From Leishmania mexicana MHOM/GT/2001/U1103 (Eukaryota > Euglenozoa > Kinetoplastea > Trypanosomatida > Trypanosomatidae), in contig NC_018311.1 in assembly GCF_000234665.1 (NCBI RefSeq), positions 186,001 through 250,000 on the forward strand: DNA of 64,000 nucleotides, written 5' to 3'. The translations under genes and the position numbers were made by a program. The notes under the pieces are model-generated. The model saw only the letters and a program-made list of their open reading frames with translations. It was not told the origin of the DNA and made no database searches. Positions 30,301 through 38,585 of this stretch are shown here, piece by piece (the stretch's first letter is position 1; every line of letters begins with the position of its first letter).

Positions 30301-33300
30301 AGTGGCGTGGGTGGACTGCGGGAAGTTCCGCGCTGAGGACTACGCGACTGGTGTACAGGAGGTCGGGAAGTCCGAGGATAACTTGAAGGAGGACGAGGAG
30401 CTCTACGCGACGCGACTGAAGGGCGTGGAGTCCGCTCTAGGGTCTGTGGCGTGCACCAAGGCTGAGATTGCTGCAGCACAGCGCTCCACGGAAGCGTTGC
30501 AGGGAGAGCAGCAGCAGTTGGCGGGCATCGTGGACCGACTGATGAAGTATACCGGACTTGTCGACCGCTTCTCACGATTTCTGACGGCGCCGGCTGACGT
30601 GGCGGAGCGCACGAAGTTTGCGCGCTGCGCCGCCGCGGACACTTTCCTCGTCTCTGCCTTCTACTCGCTTCTTGCCATGCACGACAAGGCGATGGACACG
30701 TACGTGTCCTTGCAGCAGTTTCTCATCGAGAAGGTGCATCCCAGACTGCACTCCACAGCGCCGCAAGAGGCATTCGCCTACATGCTGTACCAGACACACG
30801 CCCCACGCACCCGCGCGCTAATGTTGCCTGGAAGCGAGGACTTTGCGTGGGAGTATAGGGCCCTTTTCACGGCGCTGTTCAAGCGCGTCGCTTCGCGGTG
30901 GACTTTGATTGGTGCGGCAACGCCACTCATCGAGCAGGAAGTGTGCAAGTATCTGTCTCTCTCATGCAGGGGCTGCGTCGTCGTGTCGATGGCGGACACG
31001 TCGGCGAAGGAGCGGGTGATCGCGGCTATGGGAGCTGGGGAAGGTGTTCTTCTCCGTGACGTTCACGACCCAGTGTCGCTCGATTTCATCCGCTACCTCA
31101 ACCCTCTTTACTCCAAGCTGAGGGCGCACTGGAACGCAGAGCTGGGTCCGCGGAGGGGGTCGACAATCACTGCAACCGGGCAGTCGCACCAGCCATCGGC
31201 CATAGCCTCTGCTCCCTGCCCTACAGACGAAGAGGACGCCACTGCACGGTTCGTCTCGCTGTTGCTGGAGGGCCGGGAGATACAGGTACACCCTTCCTTT
31301 TATATGGTGTGCACCTCCTCGCTAGCGGTACCCGTCGAAACGAACGCGGTCTGTGACGCCGTCAACGTCTACAACCTCTGCACCCCAATGCCCCAGCGGC
31401 TGTACTACGAGTGTCTGCTCCGCGACGCCGTTTGCACCACGTCTGTGTCCACCAAAATGTGCAGCATGCGCGAGGAAATAGCGACACAGCAGCAGGTCTA
31501 CTTCAGGGTGCTGCAAGACTTTATGCAGGCACACGATGCTGCTGCGAAGCTTCTCGCGGCGGACATCGGCGACATCCGAGACGGGCTACGCGGGGACACG
31601 CTGGTGGCGGACACCGATCGCGCGCTCGCCGACGTCGACATGTACGAGGGTCAGCTGTCCCAAACCGTCTACTACGTGCAGAGCTGGCAGAAGGCGGTGC
31701 AAGAAGGCTGGGGCCCGGTGCTGCCTGCCTTGGAGGCAGTAGGGAGCTTTGCCGAGCTGATCGAAGCAGAGAAGCTGCAGCGTCCGTGGAGTGTGTCTGC
31801 ATTGGATAAATGTCTGATGGATATTGTGCGCTTTCCCCCCGTGTTCACTCGCCACTTCGCGCCGCAGTCGTTCAGTGATCTTCCGGTGCCGCTCAAACGC
31901 TACTACGCAGCGGTGAACTACGTGCAGCGCGTGGTGGAGCAGCTCGCCGCCGGCTGGCCTGTGCCATTGAGGGGCATCTTCTCGCTGCTGCTGCTCGCGT
32001 CAGCGATGGCGGCCGCACCAGTCGTCTTTGCTGCGAAGACGGACGCGGGTGTGCTGACGGAAGCGCAGACACGAGTGCTACAGGTTCTCCTCCGAGAGGG
32101 ACTCGACTGTGCCTCGCCCAGCACGGGAAGGAACCGGAAGGATGCCTCGATCAGTTCCTTGTCCTCGCTTCTTTTGCCTGTTGGCGCAACAAGGGAGGAG
32201 CTGCGCCGCGGCATGCTGGAGCTCTACACCACTTCTGAGGATGCTTTACTCTCCCATGTGGCGCGAAGAGGCAGCGCCGTTCCAGGCGAGGAGAAGGACC
32301 TCAACAGCGACCCCGAGGCTGATGTAGACGAGAATCAGTTTTATGTGGCGCAATTCTTCTCGTCCATGGCGGTGTTGCAAGTGGAGCAGGCAAACCACTA
32401 CGCTGCCTCCCTCTATGGCACTTTCATGGAGTCCGTCACGCGTTTGGAAGGTGCAGTAGGTGAGCCGAAGCCGCCTGCGATACCACTCGCCGCGGACGGG
32501 CGCCTTGGCAAGCGTTGGATGCGCACGTCAACGGATATGCCGTCGCAGCGCATTGGCAGCGAGACACAAGAATCAAGCATGGCCAGCTCTCGTAGAGACG
32601 GCGGGAAGGACAATGCAGAGGAGGTGGAGCTGCGTGATGCCATCTCAGTGGGGATGCAGATGGAGCGGGCCGCGATGGCGCAGCAGCCTCTCTGCCTCAT
32701 CACCGACTCAGCACTTACAAGCTCTCTGTCTTGGCTTCGCCTTGAGGCTGTGGAGGCGAAGCTCGCTTTTGTCTGGCAGGAGTTGACTCTTTGTAGGGCG
32801 ACTACAACAGCCTATTCTGCTGCAACGGTATCGCCCTCCAAGAGCGGGGGACAAGGCGTCACGTTTGCGACTGCAACGCAGACCCTCATCTCGCTGACGA
32901 AGCAGTTCCGGTTCTCAGGGAAGGGCAGAGGCGTGTGTCTGGCGCTTGTCGTGGACGCAGATGTCAAGCGAGGCGTCCGCGACAAGGACGTACGCATCTT
33001 CAGAGAAGAGTTGCAGTGGCTACTCTCTCTGTACACCAACACCTTTCGACCGTCAGGCGGCGGCAAAGCCGGATCCGCAGTGTATCTTGCAGTGATTTGC
33101 TCGCCCGCAACGGAGCGGGTGCTGTGGGGAGGGGCCGCGGCTGGTCACGTGACGCCGTGCTGCTATATCCCGTTGAGTAGCATTACTCCCCAGCAGCGCC
33201 TCGTCCAGCTTCTCCAGCCGTCTCGCCGGTATTTTACCGACAGTGGTGTCGTGCAGGTTTGCGAGACGATTCTGCAGAACGTGGCGGCAGAGATAGCCCA

Positions 33301-35905
33301 CCGCAGTAACAGCAACGCAACCCACAGGCCTCCTCCAACTAATACGATGCGCGTCCGCGGACCGACCCTCGCGAAGCTGACGATGTCCCATAATGCCGCC
33401 CAGGCGTCGATGCCGCTGCCAACGCTCCCGCGTTTCATCTCGTCTGGCGCCCTCAACGCCTTACAGAATGCGGTGGAGAACTTGCTGTGCTGTGCTCGTT
33501 TGGCGCATCATGAGATGGTGGTGAGTTACGTGGTGTCCAGCATTCGTGAGCGCATGCGCTGCGAGGGGAACAAACTCGGCTGCTACGTCGACGATCCAGC
33601 CCCGCTGGGGCAGCTGCATGACCTGCTGTCTGAATGGATTCTGGGGTGCTACGAGGCGTTCATTGCCAGCCTCAACAGGTCAATCACCGAGGAGGTGCAG
33701 AGCCCCAGCAGCAACAGGACTGCGGCGGCCGAGAGCACTGCTAAGGCTGAAGGCGCGTCCTCGAAGGGGTCCTTGAACGGCGACCTGAGCCTTCCGCTTG
33801 CATCGCAGTTCATGCTGCAGCGCGACGCGGTGGAGAGAAACGCCCTCCCGTACGGGCTCAAAGCCTACTACTATTTGCGGCGTCGGAAACTGGGGTGGCA
33901 GCTTCTTCTGGAGCGGCACGCTCAAGCGACACGGCAAACGTCACAAGAGGTCTCGTCCGTGAGCTCTCACCCCAGGGTCGAGCGCTTTACGCATGCTGTG
34001 CTCTCCATTATGACTGCAAACTCGAAGACGGGTGACGCACTGACGTCTCGCGGTTCTGCCAGCCATGAAAGCAGCTTGGTGGATCTCCAACTCCTGAGTG
34101 CCACTGAGTCATCATTTCACCTTGAGCGATCGAGTCAGCGTTCGGCGCAGCGGAGTCTGGTGGAGCGCGCGGTGAAGCAGTGGCGCACTGGGCTGTTTGC
34201 GATGGCCCGACAGTTTGCCTTTTTCTTCATGTCTTGCCGCCCACGCGACGACACACTTCCGGCGGTGGAGCAACAGGCGGAGTGGACCATGCTGCGTGCC
34301 TTGATCGGGATCCCAGAGCACGGCAACGAGGTCTCTTGTCTCTGGGGGCAGAACAGCGCTGCCTACTCCGACGGAGAAACGTGGCAGACGCTTATCCTTG
34401 ATGCGCGCTACCTTGACCATTTCCGGCTGGAGGCCGACATTTTCCCGTCTGATTTGATGGAGCTGTGCGGCGAGGCGGCGGCGGCGAGACGGCTGCGGCG
34501 CATGCAGCTGGACAGCCTTTTGGATCTGTGCTTTCCTGCTAGCACCAACAACACCTACAAATCGAGCACAGCGGCATACAAGTCGCTTGTCGGTATTCCA
34601 AGCACCTCTCCTGCCATCGCGGCGGCGGAGGATCTAGGGCGGCTCGTGGACACGCGAGATGATCCAACCAGCGACTTGGTTTCTCCTGCTGTCCGCGAAG
34701 GTGCCGTATCGAGGTGTGGGGAGTCACCGCTTCATTTGCCGGCGGCGTCCTCATCGCATCGGGCTGTAGTGGCGGACATACTGCAGGCTTTTTCCATGGG
34801 CCTGTCACCCCACGCCTCAGTCACCGTTGGCGAGCTGTACACGCAGGTGTGGCTGCCATCGCTGCGTCACCCTATGCTCGATCTCGAGTTTCTCACAACG
34901 ATTGTGCGTCGCCCTTCGCCGTCGCCCAGTGATTCCGCCACAGAGGCACGAGCGGCGCACGTCACGTCGCGGGACGATAAACCCTTCGCTGATGGCTTGT
35001 GGGAGGAAGGCCAGCAAGAAGGTCACTATAGCTGTGCAGGCGAGAGGGATCACAACGCTGCTGTGAGTCGGCTCATTTTGGTGGTGACGCAGCGGCGCTA
35101 TCTGTTTCCGTCCGACGTGATACTTACGGGTGCTCGACTGTCTCTGGGGCTCGTGAGGCAGCTGGGCGCGCAAACACAGTGGTCGGGGGGTCGGGGTGGC
35201 GACGAGACTACCGCACGGCTGACGGCGGGGGCGGTGGTGGTGGTGGTTCGGAGAGTCCTGGTCCGACCACGTGTCCAGAGCGTGGAGGGCTGTTCGGAGA
35301 GGGTGGAAACGCCTGCTCGAACAGCCACCGACGAGGTGGGGATGTGGATGTGGCCGACAACTTCATCGTGGGACACAACTCATAGCAGCTCGCAGCTGGG
35401 ATGGTACGGCGTCACGTGCTCACGCCTGCCGGCCGACGCGCTTCTGTGGGACACCACGATCGTGTGCCGTCCCACTGCGACATCTGTTGTTCACTCCTCG
35501 TCCACAGCGTCAGAGCCGCTGCGACGCCGAGAGGGTGCTTCAGACAGCACGTTCGTCACGGAGGTGGAGGAGTTGGCAAAGACGGCAACACCGAAGCAGG
35601 CGGACCTCGACGCGCCTCGTTCATGGAGCGTTACGGAGATTCCGGTGCCTGTACGGTGGCATCCTCTCTCAGGGGACTCGAGCGGGAGTGTCAAAGGAAA
35701 AGGTGCTAGCATGTTAGAGCTTTACCTCTGTGTCGAGTACGAGCCACTAGCGACACACAATGGTTTCGGGTCCGATACCTCGAACATCTCCCCATCGTTG
35801 TCGATGACCACCACCACCGGCGCTTGTGCCTCCTGGGGCACTCGAGGAACCTGGGACACACTGCACCTTCACGAGACCCTGGACGCCTACGTCTGGATAG
35901 AGTGA
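21353..35905 (+). CDS. Divergent dynein-heavy-chain-like protein with degenerate AAA1 and AAA4
   Basis: 4,850 residues. The tail is short. Linker landmarks are PGLRKSHWRDIAKL near 839-852 (dynein 'P-A-L-R-x-R-H-W') and FPRFRFLPDSEL at 1079-1090. AAA1 begins with YGLEFLG (1308-1314), but no P-loop follows: VRASDDVAAEGEV stands there (from 1345), and the Walker B 'CFDEF' reads CLVHC (1398-1402). AAA2 has an intact GPPFSGKT (1637-1644) and VVVMED (1697-1702). AAA3 has GPVAGKST (1991-1998) and VCIDD (to 2056). AAA4's P-loop is replaced by LITPTYQTTW (from 2479), and its Walker B by IIYLPP (2569-2574). A stalk follows (coiled coils about 2790-2890 and 2998-3073 flanking a tip domain), then AAA5 near 3182, a divergent AAA6 and a dynein-like C terminus. 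A Ser/Pro-rich insert of about 150 residues separates AAA3 and AAA4. The start follows the acceptor at 21340. Normal dynein motility needs AAA1, so a pseudo-motor of DNHD1 type is likely. Confidence 0.85.
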   Translation: MESSKSHEKVGGRLEKVLRYYWDGVPVPLMCNEGKQRSQTFVCRRLAFAPDYHGEAVELPLLQTQKSQLFKTLCEYVDSPQSVSCRIGSHYSPHVGLFRFDEGKRPHGASHQDSESGVRVPIECCEKSDKGTNGVSMVHCRIRTAKMVSLYKPLIKEYFPLSRRSLRNILILASRGCTSISKEVVAGEICNVNEAYAEAISEGIFYYMCLNHLFRRILAPLQLATEPERTIRSITYAAAQEIPRSREHFKAAKEQLKSQLLWNPLTSNYFRGLMSIWEEKFSRLRFLNIDVTVSCIDVVTFLKQVSKGMSSAVSRIRIEFYACVEALFFSHCKTAREVLHLTEREYEDSVFKKVFVATEIFLVNKIRSLFFDALDCLVRFFDCDGVANEVRISPRAQRLPSLRVELVVGESFQPRAPSFSLLLFGIAELFAEVEKGINGLPRLACAIFREPRFGDKKLTIVSHVELASYRASITGVLESASVLINTILSSYSKFCKIPVHNLAIAKTGTPPEVVELVVLARRNLADIRHISRDVLFYGRLEISCRPLRLELTQKWENYLSAFVSAFQSTIVSIVDEAKAKSRAILDMLQATPSTVQELEEYLRNTEAAIALADYLCERSHKEIADRVSCIENLFIPVNEHICRSVFEFKRFPGELRSQANKSGDIRAKCTPLLRGNLENLRSTIRDYYRTLSTGVKELYHMFDLDTCDIAAQTCAELRKLVARIETRQKSMEHEMMVLGLASEDSFDNYLPLMTHFEIIEQFWITVFKSTKLRELYRTPVSSVNASAFVERAREWRRLIHSSIRNLRAYPVLVHLGREQELALAKFEELELFLELITTPGLRKSHWRDIAKLISAQLRDDVMLVTNMTVTVKRLLDAGLLDHIVPLAQIVSQARCDYEVENELEEMRSYAKRTHLVESTAAKNDLNALLLQEPQREIVHRIEEYVLKCRAMRRRPNLGPSVLRSLDEWVDACEKGRGVLLAWDQVKGRWVKLRVCLSSLQSAVAEGIYSAEEARTITKSLTVASDAFKELCAILRKPQFSLYTAMMQDTIQDVLLTIKSEVDDAAEVLRGVTERRRALFPRFRFLPDSELMGFQSVQSAHSFAHLLQYLYPRITDVEVIDGIVTAVVATDGARLPLSSPLALTKDTPDTWIQCFDRAVRASLVAAVKECVGAYYRCNLESWLRQWCGQVTVLALRILHTEGLRRALQLAGQSGLIAYITKVSDLCSAISKLAQGRCDKGAKGGQPRSYEAVVAAALAYEEFALREVQLAVEWHVSSVTELESTRVVQTFLTPAEDGICVRMMGVLFDYGLEFLGHANAPMMSAAQWVQMAPVLVDMELSRSVSLVRASDDVAAEGEVLEAVALLLGRFFFRVEATEHVPTETVQRLLRGCVEVGALGCLVHCEAVPRAVLEEAVLPIATASVEQRRSSVWQLPCAGKDDMVSVSVHPLFRLAFSAAEPVALPRSLDLICREVRVAPFDVQEALHDFLIRTGVVPRGPLFAEEAEFAKLYRQLQELHPTVFTARQLRVVLREAFASADARDGRGPTLIGSSQHRVVQRLLTALGSVFTAFFSTDGEAVKRSLETQIEAKLLLPSWNGVAPQGWCDPPVKRTTHSAAADALLERFTSWMNVHRRVLLVGPPFSGKTRLWRTWAGSQLPLIVSMSLISAADFYGTSTDPGFLSLITSQMTAPRHRSKAPVVVMEDVGAASSFALFLGSWPDRARVLEGEPQNGNSVITSPLVRVIGTAQGLHNVTPGTLNRFVMMSLAGPSSWHEGISHALGSMPDAEWVARVLERLLPPLVERASKASPELVGMAKELTNMYAVAQRAAALCTRWYAYALTLHTHRGALELQEDEDEVPLRLFAVRCAVMAATWSVGLSLPMEDRDVLKLLLLGAETDVMKALAGCELSGEIFPILLRDSVSPLEQVVLPRGWISFEEALTRTDLPLSWSADTRTDPHLCAWSQVFLTPSRVAILRATECLINCGQHVLFHAGPVAGKSTLLHTMKANEVDWVVQVYDANGGMRPIHIQQRMASELVQRWDGCHSPTLGRRLVVCIDDLHLAPVVARNGGDELHTAAMTLGGCLMRFCDEFRAISTPRTGTMPIANVVFCGSSLFQAGSRRQCSTGALSGCVDVRLPGFDSDEIACGVHLLCNLASSRKRTKEFSQGCATFLGLVHGAYTHLKLRVAALGSCPAVAVPRPAFTPAPSISAVVSSTPLNATHVDASASQQGSVPSFYAEHLRDALQAAEVMRLHFISNASDVQVATRVFLDVTAFYEAQLRAPPSPKVSQCSESLPLSPPLPMGAVGPEANDASHGLHDFAVEAAERSLCECIRGSVNFKGLVCQLPNLPEPDAIAGEDESFVADCIAEFEYALKDEREEDLSTLEERRGPGGGANIKGVPTRGVTRHASVFVSYPDFLRKAAVRSEGAHKEILVRRSSSVAALSGNSSLRGSFTITPGCSNVLSVAAAMYQQQKLHPSCMLITPTYQTTWLTTRLVFLQDTLSVPHAQVVFLGENAFGLRRLFRLWCSNTHVPLMWFRMHPSASPAEASATFRHDLRSAITFVCMNSVHAIIYLPPELLRMPEVLLVVDLLLRSGDVSGLFTDEERNSLMRGFRVTHPRSLKPFTLADDTELRDRLRSSFNFVFHLRDAAEVERIAADYPFLRQPKTSVLPLYTEALRSSLVQELVLSVLRSSGGAGGDPDVDGIPTFDKADTKEGKDESVKEGGRDGGDCPVSLSQRAVCRALCGIFAHVSERHPTSLAQLVEFASLYRDLSSAARVEVLESARTGTVIMDRGDEAVQMVKTVSQRTRAIAEGLGAEQLRIASLSERLRDEENQHTTRSLETLAFGDKLQEKREALALQRATLADALKKAEERLEKAARQLRKAKANNMRALAVSRVPEKGTLLVRCLYAVLGEDLPKHNDNPHELWGNAMKRVCTKEFTMTLTGIAPNEDQTALKTCLLLREELDAVRYALVQPYAQLLADFVVAWVDCGKFRAEDYATGVQEVGKSEDNLKEDEELYATRLKGVESALGSVACTKAEIAAAQRSTEALQGEQQQLAGIVDRLMKYTGLVDRFSRFLTAPADVAERTKFARCAAADTFLVSAFYSLLAMHDKAMDTYVSLQQFLIEKVHPRLHSTAPQEAFAYMLYQTHAPRTRALMLPGSEDFAWEYRALFTALFKRVASRWTLIGAATPLIEQEVCKYLSLSCRGCVVVSMADTSAKERVIAAMGAGEGVLLRDVHDPVSLDFIRYLNPLYSKLRAHWNAELGPRRGSTITATGQSHQPSAIASAPCPTDEEDATARFVSLLLEGREIQVHPSFYMVCTSSLAVPVETNAVCDAVNVYNLCTPMPQRLYYECLLRDAVCTTSVSTKMCSMREEIATQQQVYFRVLQDFMQAHDAAAKLLAADIGDIRDGLRGDTLVADTDRALADVDMYEGQLSQTVYYVQSWQKAVQEGWGPVLPALEAVGSFAELIEAEKLQRPWSVSALDKCLMDIVRFPPVFTRHFAPQSFSDLPVPLKRYYAAVNYVQRVVEQLAAGWPVPLRGIFSLLLLASAMAAAPVVFAAKTDAGVLTEAQTRVLQVLLREGLDCASPSTGRNRKDASISSLSSLLLPVGATREELRRGMLELYTTSEDALLSHVARRGSAVPGEEKDLNSDPEADVDENQFYVAQFFSSMAVLQVEQANHYAASLYGTFMESVTRLEGAVGEPKPPAIPLAADGRLGKRWMRTSTDMPSQRIGSETQESSMASSRRDGGKDNAEEVELRDAISVGMQMERAAMAQQPLCLITDSALTSSLSWLRLEAVEAKLAFVWQELTLCRATTTAYSAATVSPSKSGGQGVTFATATQTLISLTKQFRFSGKGRGVCLALVVDADVKRGVRDKDVRIFREELQWLLSLYTNTFRPSGGGKAGSAVYLAVICSPATERVLWGGAAAGHVTPCCYIPLSSITPQQRLVQLLQPSRRYFTDSGVVQVCETILQNVAAEIAHRSNSNATHRPPPTNTMRVRGPTLAKLTMSHNAAQASMPLPTLPRFISSGALNALQNAVENLLCCARLAHHEMVVSYVVSSIRERMRCEGNKLGCYVDDPAPLGQLHDLLSEWILGCYEAFIASLNRSITEEVQSPSSNRTAAAESTAKAEGASSKGSLNGDLSLPLASQFMLQRDAVERNALPYGLKAYYYLRRRKLGWQLLLERHAQATRQTSQEVSSVSSHPRVERFTHAVLSIMTANSKTGDALTSRGSASHESSLVDLQLLSATESSFHLERSSQRSAQRSLVERAVKQWRTGLFAMARQFAFFFMSCRPRDDTLPAVEQQAEWTMLRALIGIPEHGNEVSCLWGQNSAAYSDGETWQTLILDARYLDHFRLEADIFPSDLMELCGEAAAARRLRRMQLDSLLDLCFPASTNNTYKSSTAAYKSLVGIPSTSPAIAAAEDLGRLVDTRDDPTSDLVSPAVREGAVSRCGESPLHLPAASSSHRAVVADILQAFSMGLSPHASVTVGELYTQVWLPSLRHPMLDLEFLTTIVRRPSPSPSDSATEARAAHVTSRDDKPFADGLWEEGQQEGHYSCAGERDHNAAVSRLILVVTQRRYLFPSDVILTGARLSLGLVRQLGAQTQWSGGRGGDETTARLTAGAVVVVVRRVLVRPRVQSVEGCSERVETPARTATDEVGMWMWPTTSSWDTTHSSSQLGWYGVTCSRLPADALLWDTTIVCRPTATSVVHSSSTASEPLRRREGASDSTFVTEVEELAKTATPKQADLDAPRSWSVTEIPVPVRWHPLSGDSSGSVKGKGASMLELYLCVEYEPLATHNGFGSDTSNISPSLSMTTTTGACASWGTRGTWDTLHLHETLDAYVWIE

Positions 35906-37394
35906 AGCAGAGTTCTCGAGGCACGCACGTCGTGCACGCGTGAGTAACGCCAGGTGAAATCTGTGAGCCCGTCCATCGCTCTTTTTTCCTGTCTGTCTGT
36001 CTCTGTCTCTTCTGCTAACTGTCGTGACCTCTGATGTACATAGGCAGCCAAATTTTGTGCGCCTCACCCCAACAACAAGTAGCAACACAGGAGCAACAAA
36101 GGGAGAGAGGGAGGGGGGGGGGAGAATCCGATGAGCTGGTGGTGAGCACGGCTTTGCCACCGCGCAGTCAAACAAGAGTCTTCTCCTCCACTAGGTGAGT
36201 CATCGTTTTCTCCCCCCTCTGTCTTGCGTGCTTTCCGTGCGCTGGCTGAGGGTGCTCTCTTGCAGGTTTTCTCGCCAGGGCTCCAGCGGTGAAATAGACG
36301 GCTGGATAAAAAGGAATTCTCTTACCTTCTGGATGCTCCTCTTCTCTCGGACTGTCCAGGGACCACGCACACGTGCTTTCGTGACCTTGTGCCTGCCACA
36401 CACACCGCTGAACCAGATCCTCTTTTTCGTTCCATTTGCTTTCTCCCTTTTACGCTATGGCCTACCCCCCCTCCCCTCCCCCCATACAACCCCCTGAACA
36501 CATGTGTGTGCATGTGCATTCGAACTTCACACCTCCGGCTACCCACGCCGCCGCCGCCGCCAACCACACACACACACACATAATACGCACGCATACAACC
36601 CATGGAAGCGAAGGATACGTACGAGTGTGCGCTGTCGCCTTCCGCTCTTCACCCCTCTCCCCCTTCCTTGTCTTCTTTCCTCCCTCCCTCCTTTTTTGTC
36701 TGTTTCTTCTCTTCTCGCTTCACCGTCTCGCTCCCACACACGACACACCGGATCCTCTTCCTCCTCTCCACCTGTTCTCTCGCTCCTCTTGTCCTGCACG
36801 TCCTGTGTGTCGGTCTCTCTCTCTCTCCACCCACCACCCTTCTTGGTCTTGCCCCAATTTAGTGAAGCGTAGGCTGGCACCTTGCCAGTGCGTGTGTGTG
36901 TGTGTGGCGTGGTTGATTGCGCACTGTTCACACTCCCTTTCGCGCCCCACCCGCCTTGTACCTTCCAACTCTTCCATTCACCCTTTTTCTCACTCCGCAC
37001 TTCTCTCCTCCTCTCCTGTTCCCTACCCCCACCCCCGCAGTTGCTGCTGGCGGTGTTGGATCTCCGATAGGGCTTGTCGTGTCCCGCTCTCTCTCTCGTA
37101 CCCCTCTGTAATCTAACGACTTTTTCCATTCTTGTGACCTTCCCTCTTCGCCCCACCCGCAGCCGCCTCTTCAACCCAGCCAATCTCTCTCTCCTGTTCT
37201 GACGCGAGGCAAGGGTGAGACCAGGGTGGGGGGGGTTCAGTCATAGCGGCACGCACAGGACCCCCCCCCTACACACGGTACACCGTATCGGGAATTCGTT
37301 AATCGGCGGTCGCCGTCTTAGGAGAATCATTGGAGAAGACTACGTTGGACGCGTGGCGTGTGTGTGTTGTAGCGACCTCTTTCTTCGTTTTGCT
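35906..37394. other. 1.5 kb intergenic/UTR, strongly pyrimidine-rich
   Basis: Spacer between the dynein-like gene and the next gene. From about 36430 to 37200 the plus strand is dominated by C and T. The long frame at 36436-37116 is a low-complexity Ser/Pro/Leu shadow of this and not a gene. Confidence 0.65.
37161..37162 (+). promoter_or_regulatory. Probable spliced-leader acceptor for the WW-like gene
   Basis: CCTTCCCTCTTCGCCCCACC followed by CGC precedes this AG. It would give a leader of about 230 nt before ATG 37395. Confidence 0.45.
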
Positions 37395-38585
37395 ATGCCA
37401 TCCTCTGCGGCATCGTCACCCACACCAGGCGGCGCGCACCTCGATGCTTGTAGTGCTGAGCCCGCAGCCGTTTCCTCCTCGTCACCTACATCCTCCTCTA
37501 GTAGTGCGGGTTTCTCCCAGTGGTGGCAGCGTCTCTACTCTGCCCACACCTTCGCAGAGGGGCTGCGCGTGGTATTTGAAGTGGTGCCGCTGTGGGTGCC
37601 GGTCGCCGGCGTGATCACGACTGCAGGCACGTACTATGTCACCTTCCGCGTGCGTCTCTTTCTCGCGCAGTGGCGTATCGCCGAGCGTCGCCGCGCTGAG
37701 CGCAAGTACGAGCTACTTGACAATCTGCGCGGGATGAAAATCGTCCCGGTTGGAGCGGTCCACGCACTCGGCGACGACGACGACGACGATGACGACGATG
37801 AAGACGAGGAAGAGGACGAGACGGCGGTGTCGCGGCGCGACGTGGATGAGTTCCGCAGCAGCCTCGGTATTCGTCTACCCCGCGATGAGGATTTGATGGC
37901 TATTGTCGAGCGCATGCTCATGTCAGACACGCTGCCGGATGGGTGGGTGCTCTACCGCACGAGTGCTGGCATCGTTCGCTTCATGAACTTGAACACACAG
38001 GAGCTCTTCTTTTTCCCGCCTAACAAGCGCAAGGAGAAGGCCCTCATCGAGTCCGAGCTGAAGAAGCGCAACCGTGAAGCCATGGAGAGTAGGTACAACT
38101 TCTCGTACGAGGATGAGGGCATGAACTCGAGCTCCCTCTCTCCTTCTCGCTCCGACACGCAGAATTTTGAGACGTCGCACCGCTCTGCTCGCGAGGACGG
38201 TGGAACGGCAGAAGGGAGCGCTTCTCCAATCGATTTCGACGACGGCGCTGGCGCAGAGGACCCGAATGACGGCCTCAGTAGCACCTTCCGCCGCGTATTC
38301 AGCTACTTCCTGGAGCGTGAGCAGAAGAAGATCGAGCAAGGTGTCGCCCTGGCGCGGTCGTCGCGCGAAGGCTCGGTGCTCTGTGGCCCGTCGGCAGGCT
38401 CCTCCGGCGCTTTTTTGAGCGGTGGTGGTAGTGGCCAAGGAAGTGGCAGCGGTGCTGGGGGTGCCTCTGGCGCCGCAGGTGGCGGCCACGATGGGGCCAC
38501 TGCATCCCACCGCACGAGCGCCTCTATGACGTACCGTGTGGTGTCCTCGAGCTCCATTCACGGCGGGCGTGTTGGGAACAATTAG
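37395..38585 (+). CDS. Membrane-anchored protein with acidic run and WW-like segment
   Basis: 396 residues, family not recognised. A Ser/Ala-rich N terminus is followed by one hydrophobic segment at about 64-84 (VVPLWVPVAGVITTAGTYYV) and a basic helix (RIAERRRAERKYE). An uninterrupted acidic run lies at 127-142. Residues 180-209 resemble a WW domain: LPDGWVLYRTSAG, then IVRFMNLNTQELFFFPP, with the first Trp present, a Phe in place of the usual Tyr, Asn-x-x-Thr kept, and Phe replacing the second Trp two positions before Pro. The C-terminal third is Ser/Gly-rich and disordered. The frame extends 5' from 37395 only through non-ATG codons. WW domains bind proline motifs. Loss of the second Trp would weaken that, so binding is uncertain. 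Confidence 0.75.
   Translation: MPSSAASSPTPGGAHLDACSAEPAAVSSSSPTSSSSSAGFSQWWQRLYSAHTFAEGLRVVFEVVPLWVPVAGVITTAGTYYVTFRVRLFLAQWRIAERRRAERKYELLDNLRGMKIVPVGAVHALGDDDDDDDDDEDEEEDETAVSRRDVDEFRSSLGIRLPRDEDLMAIVERMLMSDTLPDGWVLYRTSAGIVRFMNLNTQELFFFPPNKRKEKALIESELKKRNREAMESRYNFSYEDEGMNSSSLSPSRSDTQNFETSHRSAREDGGTAEGSASPIDFDDGAGAEDPNDGLSSTFRRVFSYFLEREQKKIEQGVALARSSREGSVLCGPSAGSSGAFLSGGGSGQGSGSGAGGASGAAGGGHDGATASHRTSASMTYRVVSSSSIHGGRVGNN

Noticed and set aside
36436..37116. 226-codon plus-strand ORF
   Set aside because: Pure CT-rich simple sequence giving Ser/Pro/Leu/His low complexity, with overlapping long frames on the other strand.
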